From JAVKFY01 sp040223615 (GTDB taxonomy: Bacteria > Pseudomonadota > Alphaproteobacteria > GCA-2731375): a stretch of 64,000 nucleotides of DNA. The DNA lies in assembly GCA_040223615.1 (NCBI GenBank), contig JAVKFY010000031.1, positions 62,001 through 126,000 of the forward strand, given 5' to 3'. The translations under genes and the position numbers were made by a program. Positions 42,347 to 51,888 of this stretch are shown here, in pieces (positions within the stretch are counted from its first letter, which is position 1; every line of letters begins with the position of its first letter). Under the pieces are notes generated by a model. The model had not been told where the DNA came from. It saw only the letters and a list, made by a program, of their open reading frames with translations, and searched no databases.

Positions 42347-44103
42347 TGCGCCTGCCGCTCGGTCTTGGCGGCGGACGCACGCCGGCCCGCGCCAGCGGCG
42401 CCAAGGAGCCGGCTGCCGCCACCGCGATCACCGAGCGCGATCACTACGAGATCCTTGGCGATTCCGGCAACGGCTGGAACGTCCTGGCGCTGGTCGAACA
42501 GCGCGAGGCGGCGATCACCGAGGCGCAGTCGCGTTTCGGCGAAGGCCGCTTTGTCGCCGTGCGCGTCGTCAAGTCTTCCTATGACGGCGAGACCAACGAG
42601 TTCCGCGAGCGCGAGGCGCTGTATCTCGGCGAACGCAAGCGCAATCTGTCCGGCGGCCCGGTCGACGAGGATATCGGCCCGGTCTGCACCCACGTCGAGC
42701 ATCTGCTGACGGCGCAGGCGCGACGCACGGTGCGCCGCCTGCTCGGCGACTGGCTCGGCCGGCACCAGATCGCCGCGATCGAGCTGCTGCATAATCCCGA
42801 TCACCAGCAACGCCTGGAGGGCGCTGGCCTGCTGTTGCAGAGTGCGGTGCAGCGCGCTGCGCGGGCCCAGGCGGGTGCTGCCGGCGGCGACGTGCAGAAG
42901 CGCCTGCGCGAACTGTTCCTGATCACCGATGAGCTCTCGATGCTGATCCGCCGCCTGTGGCGCGAGGGCCGGGTGGTGACGCTGGAGGGCGACGACGTCG
43001 CCGGGCTGGCCGCCGCGCTGGGCGACGATCCGGACCGGTCGGTGCTGTTCAACGCGGCGCTGTCGGTCGAGCTGCGCGCGTTGCCGAACGTCGCGGCGAA
43101 GATGCGCCGCCTGCTCGATCTGCTGCTGGTCACCGAGGACCCCGACGCGGTGCGGCTGCTGGATGGCTACGTCGCGGCCTTCCTGGAAGAGCAGCCGGCG
43201 ATCGCCGAGGTGCTGGGCGATCAGCCAAACCTCGGTGCCGCGGTGCTGCACCTGTTTGACCTGATCACCGGCCGCCCGCTGCCCGAGGCGAGCCCGCCGC
43301 TGGAACGCTTGCGCGAGGGGGTCTGGCTCGACGAGCTGACCCGCTGCCGCGACGTGATGGCGCGGCGCCTGGTTGCCAGCCTGCGCGGTTCGCGGCCGCT
43401 GGTGGAGGGCAGCATTGACCGCGAGATGGCGCTGCATCGCGACCTGCACGAGCGCATCGAGGACGCGCCGCCCGACGTCGCTCGCCTGTCCGAGATGCGC
43501 GAGGCGCTGGCGGTGCGCAGTGAGCGTTTCGTCTCGCCGTCCGGCCTGAACCGATTGATGGAGCGGCTGGGCAAGCCGGACGCTCGCTTCCGCTACCTGT
43601 TGCGGCTGGCCGGCGGCATCTTCGGCAAGGACAACGCCGAGCGGCTGGGCGATGCGATCATCGCAGAGATGAACGACGAGCGCTTCGATGCCTGCCTGGC
43701 GCATGCCGGCGCCACGCCGGTGGAGCGGATGCGCGAACTGCGATCGCTGCAGAGCCGAGTGGAGGAGGCGGGTCTGTCCGGCGCGCACGCCGCCTTGGTC
43801 AGCGCCCGGCTTGACGAGATGTGCCTGACCCAGATCCGCGCCGCCAAGCTGTTCGAGCGGCTGGAGCAGAAGGACGGCGATCCGGTCGAAAAGGCGATGT
43901 CGTTGCTCGGCCTGTGCGGCACCAACAGCTTCACCCGTGGCGCCGCCACGACCGCGGCGCACAAGCAGATCCGCGACTATCTGGCCCGGCCCGGCGCGCT
44001 GGCCGCCCTGAAGGCCGCCGACGCCGACGAGACCGCGCGCCGCCGCCTGCGCGACCTGCACAAGCTGCTCGCCGGCGCCGGCATGGACGACGCGCTGAAC
44101 TAG
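42346..44103 (+). CDS. Uncharacterised protein of the fliL operon (585 aa)
   Basis: A large soluble, helical protein without signal peptide or membrane segment. I recognise no family. The N-terminal 120 residues (ITERDHYEILGDSGNGWNVLAL onwards) look like a separate small beta-rich domain; the rest is Leu/Arg/Glu-rich helices. It overlaps the motE-like stop by one base (TGATG), so it is the last gene of fliL-fliM-DUF6468-motE and presumably a flagellar or chemotaxis accessory protein. Confidence 0.75.
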   Translation: MRLPLGLGGGRTPARASGAKEPAAATAITERDHYEILGDSGNGWNVLALVEQREAAITEAQSRFGEGRFVAVRVVKSSYDGETNEFREREALYLGERKRNLSGGPVDEDIGPVCTHVEHLLTAQARRTVRRLLGDWLGRHQIAAIELLHNPDHQQRLEGAGLLLQSAVQRAARAQAGAAGGDVQKRLRELFLITDELSMLIRRLWREGRVVTLEGDDVAGLAAALGDDPDRSVLFNAALSVELRALPNVAAKMRRLLDLLLVTEDPDAVRLLDGYVAAFLEEQPAIAEVLGDQPNLGAAVLHLFDLITGRPLPEASPPLERLREGVWLDELTRCRDVMARRLVASLRGSRPLVEGSIDREMALHRDLHERIEDAPPDVARLSEMREALAVRSERFVSPSGLNRLMERLGKPDARFRYLLRLAGGIFGKDNAERLGDAIIAEMNDERFDACLAHAGATPVERMRELRSLQSRVEEAGLSGAHAALVSARLDEMCLTQIRAAKLFERLEQKDGDPVEKAMSLLGLCGTNSFTRGAATTAAHKQIRDYLARPGALAALKAADADETARRRLRDLHKLLAGAGMDDALN

Positions 44104-44156
44104 ACCTGCAAGGTTTGCTATCCTGCGCCCGTCGATCGGGAGTGGGCGGGGGGCGT

Positions 44157-45347
44157 ATGCGGATCATCGTGGCGGGCGCGGGCATCGGTGGCTTGACCGC
44201 CGCGCTGGCATTGAACCGTGCCGGATTCGCGGTCCAGGTGCTGGAGCAGGCGCCGGCGCTGGGCGAGGTCGGCGCCGGCATCCAGGTCAGCCCGAACGCC
44301 GTCAAGGTGCTGTGGGCGCTGGGCCTGGCCGAGCCGCTGGAGCGCGTCGCGGTGCGCCCGCAGGCGCTGGAGGGCCACGACCACAGGACCGGCGCGCTGA
44401 AGTACACCGTCGCGCTGGGCGACGCGGTCGTGGCCGCGCACGGCGCGCCCTACTATCACATCTACCGGCCCGACCTGCTGCAGGTGCTGTCCGACGCCGC
44501 GACCGCCGACGGCCTGGATATCCGCTTCGATGCCCGGGTTGCCGACGTCGCCCAGGACGAAGCCGGCGTCACCGTTCGCCTGGAGTCCGGCGACGAGGTC
44601 GCCGGCGAGTTGCTGGTCGGTGCCGATGGCATCAACAGCCGCGTGAAACAGGCGCTGTTCGGCCCGCACCCGCCGCGCTTCACCGGCAATGTCGCCTTTC
44701 GCGGCACCGTCCCGGTCGAGCGCCTGCCCGACGGGCTGATCGAGCGCAAGGGCTACAACTGGATGGGGCCGCACCACCACTTCGTGCACTATTTCGTCAA
44801 CGGCGGCCGGCTGGTGAACTGCGTCGGCGTCTGCGAGCAGCCCGACTGGCGGATCGAGAGCTGGGTCCATCCCGGCGACCTCGAAGAGTTCCGCCAGGAG
44901 TTCTCCGGCTGGCACGACACCATCCAGACCCTGATCGGCGCCATGTCACATTGTTTCAAGTGGGCGTTGTTCGACCGCGACCCGCTGGATCGCTGGAGTG
45001 TCGGGCGCGCCACCTTGCTGGGGGATTCCGCGCACCCGATGCTGCCTTTCCTGGCCCAGGGCGCCTGCATGGCGATCGAGGACGGCTATGCGTTGACCCG
45101 ATGTCTGCAACGCCACGACGATCCGCTGGCGGCGCTGGCCGACTACGAGGAACGGCGCCGGCCGCGCACGGCGCAGATGCAGCTCGGCGCCCGTGCCCGC
45201 GCCACCCAGCTCCACGCCGCCGACCCGGAATTGATCCGCCAGCGCAATGAAGCGGTGGCCGACGATCCCGACTACATGGCCAAGGTCATGCAGGCAGCCT
45301 ACGCCTACGACGCCATCGCCGACCTCGGTGCCATCGCCAACACCTGA
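44157..45347 (+). CDS. FAD-dependent monooxygenase (salicylate hydroxylase-like)
   Basis: A 396-residue class A flavoprotein monooxygenase, paralogous to the protein at 9936-11177. It has VAGAGIGGLTAALALNRAG, VGADGINSRVKQALFG and ATLLGDSAHPMLPFLAQGACMAIEDGYAL. It probably hydroxylates an aromatic acid. It is an odd neighbour, lying between two flagellar/chemotaxis operons with its own 53-bp spacer, so it is likely an insertion into the locus. The ATG at 44157 follows a GGGAG/GGGGGG region. Confidence 0.9.
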   Translation: MRIIVAGAGIGGLTAALALNRAGFAVQVLEQAPALGEVGAGIQVSPNAVKVLWALGLAEPLERVAVRPQALEGHDHRTGALKYTVALGDAVVAAHGAPYYHIYRPDLLQVLSDAATADGLDIRFDARVADVAQDEAGVTVRLESGDEVAGELLVGADGINSRVKQALFGPHPPRFTGNVAFRGTVPVERLPDGLIERKGYNWMGPHHHFVHYFVNGGRLVNCVGVCEQPDWRIESWVHPGDLEEFRQEFSGWHDTIQTLIGAMSHCFKWALFDRDPLDRWSVGRATLLGDSAHPMLPFLAQGACMAIEDGYALTRCLQRHDDPLAALADYEERRRPRTAQMQLGARARATQLHAADPELIRQRNEAVADDPDYMAKVMQAAYAYDAIADLGAIANT

Positions 45348-45353
45348 ACAGCC

Positions 45354-45369
45354 TTAACCAGGGCTTAAC
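45354..45369. promoter_or_regulatory. CtrA-type box before the CheZ-like gene
   Basis: TTAACCAGGGCTTAAC fits TTAA-N7-TTAAC perfectly. It lies 64-79 bp upstream of the CheZ-like start codon. Confidence 0.7.
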
Positions 45370-45432
45370 TGGCGCACCCTAGGGTGACGGTCCAAGGGGT
45401 CGGTTCGTTTGGTGCGTTCGAGGTTCCCATCT

Positions 45433-46074
45433 ATGTCTATCGATTGGGCAAACAGCCGCCTGAAATCCCGCGTCGATGAGCTGTGCGCCGAGCACGGCGA
45501 CACCGTTCCGGTCAGCGAGATCGGCGGCATCGTCGCCAGCCTGCTGGAAACCGCCGAGGGCAAGAAATCGCCGGCGGAACTGGTGGTGCAGCAGGAGATG
45601 CAGGGTCTGCTGGACCTGATCCACCGCGCCCGCGCCGAGGTGGTCGAGATCGGCTCGCCGGAGATCCGCGACCAGCACATCCCGGTCGCCAATGACGAGC
45701 TGGATGCCGTCGTGGCGGAGACCGAGGCCGCCGCCGACGCCTTTCTCAGTGCCGCGGAACGCCTGGAGGCGCTGGCTGAGGAGGCCGACGCGGACGGTGC
45801 GGAGAAGCTGACTGACGTCGCCACCTCGATCTACGAGGCCTCCAGCTTTCAGGACATCACCGGCCAGCGCATCGGCAAGGTCGTTGGCGCGCTGCAGCAG
45901 ATCGAGCGTCGCGTGCTGCGCATGTCGAAGCTGATCCAGGGCGAGCAGGTGCCGGACGAGGAACCGAAAGTCGTCGACAATCGTCCCGATGCCGAATTGC
46001 TGAACGGCCCCGGCCTGGCCGATGGCGGCAGCTCGCAGGAAGACATCGACGCGCTGCTGGCGAGTTTCGACTAG
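45433..46074 (+). CDS. CheZ-like phosphatase
   Basis: A 213-residue helical protein. The motif SSFQDITGQRIGKVVGAL holds the Asp and Gln of the CheZ catalytic segment, and the C-terminus SSQEDIDALLASFD resembles the CheY-P-binding peptide of CheZ and FliM. It would dephosphorylate CheY-P and return the motor to its default direction. Starts at TTG 45409 and GTG 45412 are also in frame; the ATG at 45433 has GAGG upstream. No cheY or cheA is in the window. It begins a small operon with the two MotB-like genes. Confidence 0.8.
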   Translation: MSIDWANSRLKSRVDELCAEHGDTVPVSEIGGIVASLLETAEGKKSPAELVVQQEMQGLLDLIHRARAEVVEIGSPEIRDQHIPVANDELDAVVAETEAAADAFLSAAERLEALAEEADADGAEKLTDVATSIYEASSFQDITGQRIGKVVGALQQIERRVLRMSKLIQGEQVPDEEPKVVDNRPDAELLNGPGLADGGSSQEDIDALLASFD

Positions 46075-46080
46075 GCGGCC

Positions 46081-46764
46081 ATGCACCAGGCAGTAGGGCC
46101 GGAGCAGGATACCCAGCGCAATGACGGCAGCGTCGTCATCCTGATCTCGCTGTACCTGCTGCTGCTCGCCTTCTTCATCATGCTGACGGCGCTGTCGCAG
46201 CGCGAGTTGACCCGCGCCGAAGCCGCGGTCGGCTCAGTCACCAAGGTGTTCAATCCCGACATCGCCAAGCAGACCCTGGACAAGTCGACCGACTCGCCCG
46301 CCGGCCTGTTCCGCGCCCGCGACGCCTACTTGAGCTCGGTGCGCGCGACCTTTGCCGATACCTTGCCGGTCGCCGACTTCGAGAACCTGGCGGATGGCAA
46401 CCTGCTGCGCGCGGAGGTGCCGGTGGAGAACCTGTTCCGGCCCGGCACGACCGACCTGTTCGCCAGCAGCCAGTCATTGCTCGGCGGCCTCGGCGCCGCG
46501 CTGAACCGGCAGGAGCCGGAGTTGCGCCTGCGCCTGGAAGTGCTGCTGCGTTCCGGTCCGGTGCTGCCGACCGGCGACCAGCTCGGCCAGGTGCTGGAAG
46601 TGCGCCGCGTCGCGGCGATATCGGAAGCGCTGCGCGGCCAGGGCGCGCCGGCGCGGTTGATCTCCGTCGGCGTCGGGCCGGGCGATCCCGGCCAGGTGCG
46701 GTTCAGCTTCCATGCCGAACCGGTGCCCGAGCCGCAGCCCGAACTGGTGCCGGCCGATGGCTGA
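46081..46764 (+). CDS. MotB-like protein without the membrane aspartate
   Basis: A 227-residue protein with one N-terminal membrane helix (VVILISLYLLLLAFFIMLTAL) and a periplasmic domain resembling an OmpA/MotB core (LRAEVPVENLFRPGTTDLFASSQSLL). The helix aligns with MotB but has no Asp in place of the proton-carrying residue. It follows the CheZ-like gene by 6 bp and overlaps the true MotB by 8 bp, which suggests that the two proteins act together. Confidence 0.7.
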   Translation: MHQAVGPEQDTQRNDGSVVILISLYLLLLAFFIMLTALSQRELTRAEAAVGSVTKVFNPDIAKQTLDKSTDSPAGLFRARDAYLSSVRATFADTLPVADFENLADGNLLRAEVPVENLFRPGTTDLFASSQSLLGGLGAALNRQEPELRLRLEVLLRSGPVLPTGDQLGQVLEVRRVAAISEALRGQGAPARLISVGVGPGDPGQVRFSFHAEPVPEPQPELVPADG

Positions 46765-47476
46765 GCCGGAGCCAGCGATGCGCAAGCCGTCGATCGCCTG
46801 GATGATCACCTTCGCCGATCTGCTGTCGCTGATGCTCGCCTTCTTCGTGCTGATGTTCACCATGTCGTCGATCAACCAGGGCGCCTGGAAGGCGGTCGCC
46901 GACAGCCTGGCGCAGCGCCTGAAGGACGGCGAGCCGCGCACCCAGGCACGCGACCTGGCCGACGCCAAATTCCCGCGCGCGTTCGAGCGGCAGTCGATGG
47001 ACCTGGACTATCTGCGCGCCGTGCTGCGCCAGAAGGGCGCCGAGGTCGAGCTGCTGGCGCGCGCCGGCCTGCGCCGCGAGGACGACCGGCTGGTGATCTC
47101 GCTGCCCGCCGACATGCTGTTCCTGCCGGGCCAGGCGACCTTGACCGAAGGCGCCGCACAGGCCACGACGGTGCTGGGCGACGTGTTCCGCGGCGTCGCC
47201 AACCGGCTCGAGGTCGAAGGTCATTCCGATCCCGAGCCGTTGTCCGGCACCGGCCCGTTCGGCTCCAACTGGGAGCTGTCGCTGGCGCGCGCCATCGTCG
47301 TCGCCAACACCTTGCGCCAGGCCGGCTACGGCCACGACATCGCGGCCTATGGCCTGGCCGACACCCGCTACTACGAACCCGACGCGCTGGCCCAGCCCGA
47401 GGCGGCGCGCGATGCCTACAGCCGGCGCGTCGACCTGATCGTGCGCGACCAGCCGGCGCGTGGAGGACCGTCATGA
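46757..47476 (+). CDS. MotB-type stator protein
   Basis: A 239-residue protein: cytoplasmic N-terminus, a membrane helix with the proton-binding Asp (WMITFADLLSLMLAFFVLMF), a plug region and a periplasmic OmpA-like domain (ISLPADMLFLPGQATLTEGA, VEGHSDPEPLSGTG, NWELSLARAIVVANTL). It anchors the MotA/B stator to peptidoglycan. No motA is in the window. It ends overlapping the next gene by 4 bp. Confidence 0.85.
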   Translation: MAEPEPAMRKPSIAWMITFADLLSLMLAFFVLMFTMSSINQGAWKAVADSLAQRLKDGEPRTQARDLADAKFPRAFERQSMDLDYLRAVLRQKGAEVELLARAGLRREDDRLVISLPADMLFLPGQATLTEGAAQATTVLGDVFRGVANRLEVEGHSDPEPLSGTGPFGSNWELSLARAIVVANTLRQAGYGHDIAAYGLADTRYYEPDALAQPEAARDAYSRRVDLIVRDQPARGGPS

Positions 47477-50400
47477 CCCATCGCCTGATCCGTCATCTTT
47501 TCGCCTTGCTGCTGATGGCCGGCCTGGCCGCGCCGGCGCTGGCGGCGGAGAAGCTGAAGGTGAAGGCGGTCCCGGAGGACGGCTTCGCGCGCCTGACCTT
47601 CGAGTGGTCGGCGAGCGCAGCGCTGGCGGCTCGGCTGTTCGAGGATCGCCTGATCGTCACCTATGACCGCGCGTTCGATGCCGATTACGAAGCGGTGGTG
47701 AAGTCGCTGCCGGGTTATCTCAAGGACGTCGCGGTGCGGCCCGACCGGCAGACCGTGGTATTCGGCCTGGCGCGCCAGGTGCGGCTGCGGCAGACCGGCG
47801 GCGCCCGGCTGTTCGTCGTCGACCTGATCGATGACTCCGATGCGGCGTCCGAAACCAGCGCGGCCAGTACGGAAACCGTCACCGTGCGCGGCGGCGATCA
47901 TCCGAATTTCGGCCGCCTGGTGTTTGACTGGCGCCGCATCGTGGCTTTCGAGGTGGACCGGCTGAGTGACACGGTCACCGTGACCTTTGCCGCCGGCGCC
48001 GAGCTCGATGGCGGTTCGTTGTCGCGCCAGCCGCCCTACGGCATCAAGCGGTTCGAGACCGCGCGCGCCGACGGTCAGGCGCGCGCCATCCTGCAGGTCG
48101 TGGAACGTGCCCGCATCCGCCATTTTCGCGCCGGCACCAAGTTCGTCCTCGATGTGCTGCCGCCGGCCGACGCGCCGAAGCTGACCGAAGTCTATCCGCA
48201 GCAGGACAAGCCGGCATCGGCACGCAAGACGGCGGCCGCGCCGACACCGCCGGCCGCGACCGCCAAGCCAGGGTCGGCGCCGGCCGGCGCCATCGCGCTG
48301 TGGCGGCCGACGCCACTGCGCGAGCCGGCCGCCAAGGGTGGATTCGTGCGTCTGGCCGATGGCGCTGCGGCGGCCAAGCGAGGGAGCCCGACGCCGCTGG
48401 TGCCGAAGGCGCGGACGGTCGCCGCCACCGTGACCGACAAGGCGCAGGATGCTGGCGAGGACAAGGCCGCCGCGACGGCGAAGGACGACGGGCCGACGCG
48501 GCCGGAAACGGCGGTCGCAGACGATTCTCCCGGAGGCGGTCTCAAGTTGAGCTTCAGCGAACTGGCCGGCGGCAGCGGCGCCAACATGAGCTTTGAGTGG
48601 CCGGCCCCGGTTCCGGCTGGCGCCTTTCTGCGCGGTGAATCGCTGTGGCTGGTCTTCGACCGACCCGATGTCGCCGACCTGACCGGAATCGGCCAGCGCG
48701 ACGGCGCGGTGCTTGCGGCGCAGCAGATGCGCAACAACCGCGCCGTGATCTTGCGTTTGACACTGGCCGAGGGCATGGCGGCTTCACTGACCCGCGACCG
48801 CGCGACCTGGAACCTGGCGATCCGGCCGGCGGCACCGGCGCTGCAAGCGGAACTGGCGGTGTTGTCGCAGCCCTTCGCGCAGAGCGGGCCGCGCGTCTTC
48901 GTGCCGGTGGTCGACACCGGCAAGCGCATCGTGGTGTTCGATCCCGAGGTGGGCGACGAGTTGCAGGTCGTCCCGCTGCTACCGTCGGGGCACGGCGTGC
49001 CGACGCGCCGCCGGTTCGCCGAGTTCGCGGTACTGGCCTCGCTGCAGGGCGTGGTGGTGCGGCCGTTCGGTGAACTGCTTCAGGTGCTGCCGATGCGCAA
49101 TGGCGTCGCCATCGCCGGCAAGCGGCCGATCCGACTGTCCAATCCCGACGTGGCGCCGCTCACACAGTCCAACACCGAGCTGTCGCTGGCCTTCAAGGGG
49201 CCGCTGCTGCAACTGCGTTCGTGGCGCGGCGATCCCAAGCTGCCGGTTGTCGAACGTCACCAGCGCATGCAGAAGCTGCTGGCCCGGGCGCCGCGCGGCG
49301 GCCGCAATGTGGCGCGTTGGGAACTGGCCCGTTTCTACGTCGCGCTCGGTATGGCGCCCGAGGCGCTGGCGGTGACCTCGCTGATGCTCGGCGACGACGA
49401 GCAGGTGCTGCAGGACCCGATGTTCCGGGCGCTGCGTGGCATTGCCAATCTGTTGCTGCACCGACTCGACGCGGCGGAGCAGGACCTGCTGCACCCCGAC
49501 CTCGACCGCTTCCCCGACGTCGCGTTGTGGCGCGGCATGCTGCACAGCCGCCAGGAGAAGTTCGCCGACGCAATGGCCGCCTTCGCGGTCGGCATCCGCC
49601 ACCTCGACGACCTGTACAGGCGCCAGCGCAAGGACGCACTGATCGACTGGGCCCAAGCCGCGGTCGGCACCGATGACAAGGCGGCGTTCAAGAAGGCCGT
49701 GGTGGCGCTGCGCGCGATGCCGCGCGATGCCAGGATCGAGAGCTACGTGAACCTGTGGGAGGGCACCTTGGCCGAGGCCGACGGCGACCTCGCCGGCGCG
49801 CTGGCGCGCTACAACGCGGCGATCGCCGGCGACTACCGCCCGGCCCGCGCGCGCGCCGCGCTGGCCGCCGCCGACGTGGCGCTGCAGCTGAAGAAGATCC
49901 CGATCGACGAGGCCATCGCGCAACTGGAGCGGCTGCATTTCGGCTGGCGTGGCGACGACTTCGAGGTCCGCCTGCGCCAGCGCCTGGCGCAACTCCGGCT
50001 GGAGAAGAAGGAGTACCGCAAGGGCATGGAGCAGATGCGCCAAGCGTTGATCAACCTGCCCGATGCGCCTGGCCTGGACGACGTCTCCAGGGAGCTCAAT
50101 GCGGTATTCGAGGAGCTGTTCCTGGCCGGCAAGGCGGACGAGTTGTCGCCGGTCGAGGCGCTGGCATTGTATTACGAGTTCGAGGAGCTGACTCCGGTCG
50201 GCCGCAAGGGCGACAAGCTGATCAGCGACCTGGTCGAACGGCTGGCCAGCGTCGACCTGCTGGACCGCGCCGCGCGGCTGCTGGAACATCAGATCGCCTA
50301 TCGGCTGCAGTCGCAGGAGAAATCGCAGGCCGGCGCCCGCCTGGCCGGCATCTACCTGGCCGACCGCCAGCCGCAAAAGGCGCTGGACGCGCTGCGCAAG

Positions 50401-50913
50401 AGTCGCTGGCAGCTCAATCCGGCGCCGTTGCAGGCCGAGCGTATCCGCCTGGAAGCCAAGGCGCTGGCCGACAACGAGCAGGAGCCGAAGGCGCTGGCCC
50501 TGCTCGGCGAGGACATCAGCCACGAGGCCGACCTGATCCGCGCCGATATCCATTGGAAAAAGCGCGACTGGCCCGCCGCCGCCGACCAGCTCGACGGCAT
50601 GCTCGGCACCCGCTGGCAGGACGAGACGCCGCTCAGCGAGATGGAACGGCTGACCGTGGTCAAGCTGGCCATCGCCCGCTATCTCTCCGACGACGACGCC
50701 GGTGTCGCCACGGTCCGCGACCGCTATGCCGACAAGATGGCCGAAGGCGTCGAGGCCGATACCTTCGCGCTGCTGACCGGCGTGGTCGACCCGACCTCGG
50801 TCGGTTTCCGCGAGCTCGGCAAGAAGATCGCCAGCCTCGACCAGGTCGACGCCTTCATGGCCAGCTACCGCGCCAACCACGCCGGCGGCGCGACGGGCGC
50901 GGCGATCAACTAG
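47473..50913 (+). CDS. Large exported TPR protein of the motB operon
   Basis: A 1146-residue protein with a signal peptide (HLFALLLMAGLAAPALAAE). The N-terminal 250 residues look beta-rich, then come a low-complexity Ala/Pro/Lys linker (about 240-350), another beta-rich part, and TPR-type helices from about 590 on. I recognise no named family. It overlaps the motB stop by 4 bp, so it is probably part of the same periplasmic complex or its assembly, but this is position-based. The 231 bp after it (50914-51144) show no gene. Confidence 0.75.
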   Translation: MTHRLIRHLFALLLMAGLAAPALAAEKLKVKAVPEDGFARLTFEWSASAALAARLFEDRLIVTYDRAFDADYEAVVKSLPGYLKDVAVRPDRQTVVFGLARQVRLRQTGGARLFVVDLIDDSDAASETSAASTETVTVRGGDHPNFGRLVFDWRRIVAFEVDRLSDTVTVTFAAGAELDGGSLSRQPPYGIKRFETARADGQARAILQVVERARIRHFRAGTKFVLDVLPPADAPKLTEVYPQQDKPASARKTAAAPTPPAATAKPGSAPAGAIALWRPTPLREPAAKGGFVRLADGAAAAKRGSPTPLVPKARTVAATVTDKAQDAGEDKAAATAKDDGPTRPETAVADDSPGGGLKLSFSELAGGSGANMSFEWPAPVPAGAFLRGESLWLVFDRPDVADLTGIGQRDGAVLAAQQMRNNRAVILRLTLAEGMAASLTRDRATWNLAIRPAAPALQAELAVLSQPFAQSGPRVFVPVVDTGKRIVVFDPEVGDELQVVPLLPSGHGVPTRRRFAEFAVLASLQGVVVRPFGELLQVLPMRNGVAIAGKRPIRLSNPDVAPLTQSNTELSLAFKGPLLQLRSWRGDPKLPVVERHQRMQKLLARAPRGGRNVARWELARFYVALGMAPEALAVTSLMLGDDEQVLQDPMFRALRGIANLLLHRLDAAEQDLLHPDLDRFPDVALWRGMLHSRQEKFADAMAAFAVGIRHLDDLYRRQRKDALIDWAQAAVGTDDKAAFKKAVVALRAMPRDARIESYVNLWEGTLAEADGDLAGALARYNAAIAGDYRPARARAALAAADVALQLKKIPIDEAIAQLERLHFGWRGDDFEVRLRQRLAQLRLEKKEYRKGMEQMRQALINLPDAPGLDDVSRELNAVFEELFLAGKADELSPVEALALYYEFEELTPVGRKGDKLISDLVERLASVDLLDRAARLLEHQIAYRLQSQEKSQAGARLAGIYLADRQPQKALDALRKSRWQLNPAPLQAERIRLEAKALADNEQEPKALALLGEDISHEADLIRADIHWKKRDWPAAADQLDGMLGTRWQDETPLSEMERLTVVKLAIARYLSDDDAGVATVRDRYADKMAEGVEADTFALLTGVVDPTSVGFRELGKKIASLDQVDAFMASYRANHAGGATGAAIN

Positions 50914-51144
50914 GCCCGCCGCCCGGCCTCGACGTGCCGAGGCCGTCTCCCGTCAGTTGGACAAGATTGTCCGCGCGTAGCCGGCACGGCAAGGTGGTCA
51001 GCACGACAAGCGACGTCAGGAATCTGCAGCGGTCATCGAAGAACGGATCGAGGTGTCGACGCGCTTGACCGGAAGGCCTTGGATCAAGTCCTGCGTGACG
51101 AGCTGGGGTAGGGTCGCGGCGTCGCGCCGCCGGCGGCGACGTCG

Positions 51145-51888
51145 CTAGCTGCCGAAGCTCTGCACCAGCGAGCCGGTGATCAGGTTCCAGCCGTCGACCA
51201 GCACGAAGAAGATCAGCTTGAACGGCAGCGAGATCATGATCGGCGGCAGCATCATCATGCCCATCGACATCAGCACCGACGCGACCACCATGTCAATCAC
51301 CACGAAGGGCACGAAGATCAGGAATCCGATCTCGAAGGCCCGGCGCAGCTCGGAGATCACGAAGGCCGGGATCAGCACCTGCAATGGCGTCGCTTCCGGC
51401 GTCTCCGGCACCGGTTCGCCCGACATGTCGATGAACATGCCCAGGTCCTTCTCGCGCACGTGGCGCAACATGAACGCCTTCACCGGACCCATGGTCCGCT
51501 CGAAAGCCTCCATCTCGTCGATCTGCTCCGCGAGCAGCGGCTGGATCCCGGCGTTGTAGGCCTCCTTCATCGTCGGCGTCATCACGAAGGCGGTCAGGAA
51601 CAGTGCCAGCGAGACCAGCACCGTGTTCGGCGGCGTCTGCTGCACGCCCAGCGCCGAGCGCATCAGCGACAGCACGATGATGATGCGGGTGAACGAGGTC
51701 ACCATCACCAGGATCGACGGTGCCAGCGAGAGTACGGTGAGCAGCGCCACGAGCTGCACGATGCGGCCAGTGAGCTGCCCGCCGTCGCCGAGGTCGAGGG
51801 TGAGCGACTGCGCCGCCGCCGGCAGCGTCATGAAGTTCAGCGTCGCCACGATCGCCAGCGTCATCGTGCGCCGGAACAGCACCGTCAT
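51145..51888 (-). CDS. fliP: Flagellar export gate protein FliP
   Basis: A 247-residue membrane protein with a signal peptide (LAIVATLNFMTLPAAAQ) and the FliP family motifs LSLAPSILVMVTSFTRIIIVLSLMRSALGVQQTPPN, ALFLTAFVMTP, ELRRAFEIGFLIFVPFVVIDMVVASVLMSMGMMMLP and a final LVDGWNLITGSLVQSF. FliP forms the core pore of the type III export gate with FliQ and FliR. It overlaps fliO by 4 bp. Confidence 0.97.
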   Translation of the reverse strand: MTVLFRRTMTLAIVATLNFMTLPAAAQSLTLDLGDGGQLTGRIVQLVALLTVLSLAPSILVMVTSFTRIIIVLSLMRSALGVQQTPPNTVLVSLALFLTAFVMTPTMKEAYNAGIQPLLAEQIDEMEAFERTMGPVKAFMLRHVREKDLGMFIDMSGEPVPETPEATPLQVLIPAFVISELRRAFEIGFLIFVPFVVIDMVVASVLMSMGMMMLPPIMISLPFKLIFFVLVDGWNLITGSLVQSFGS

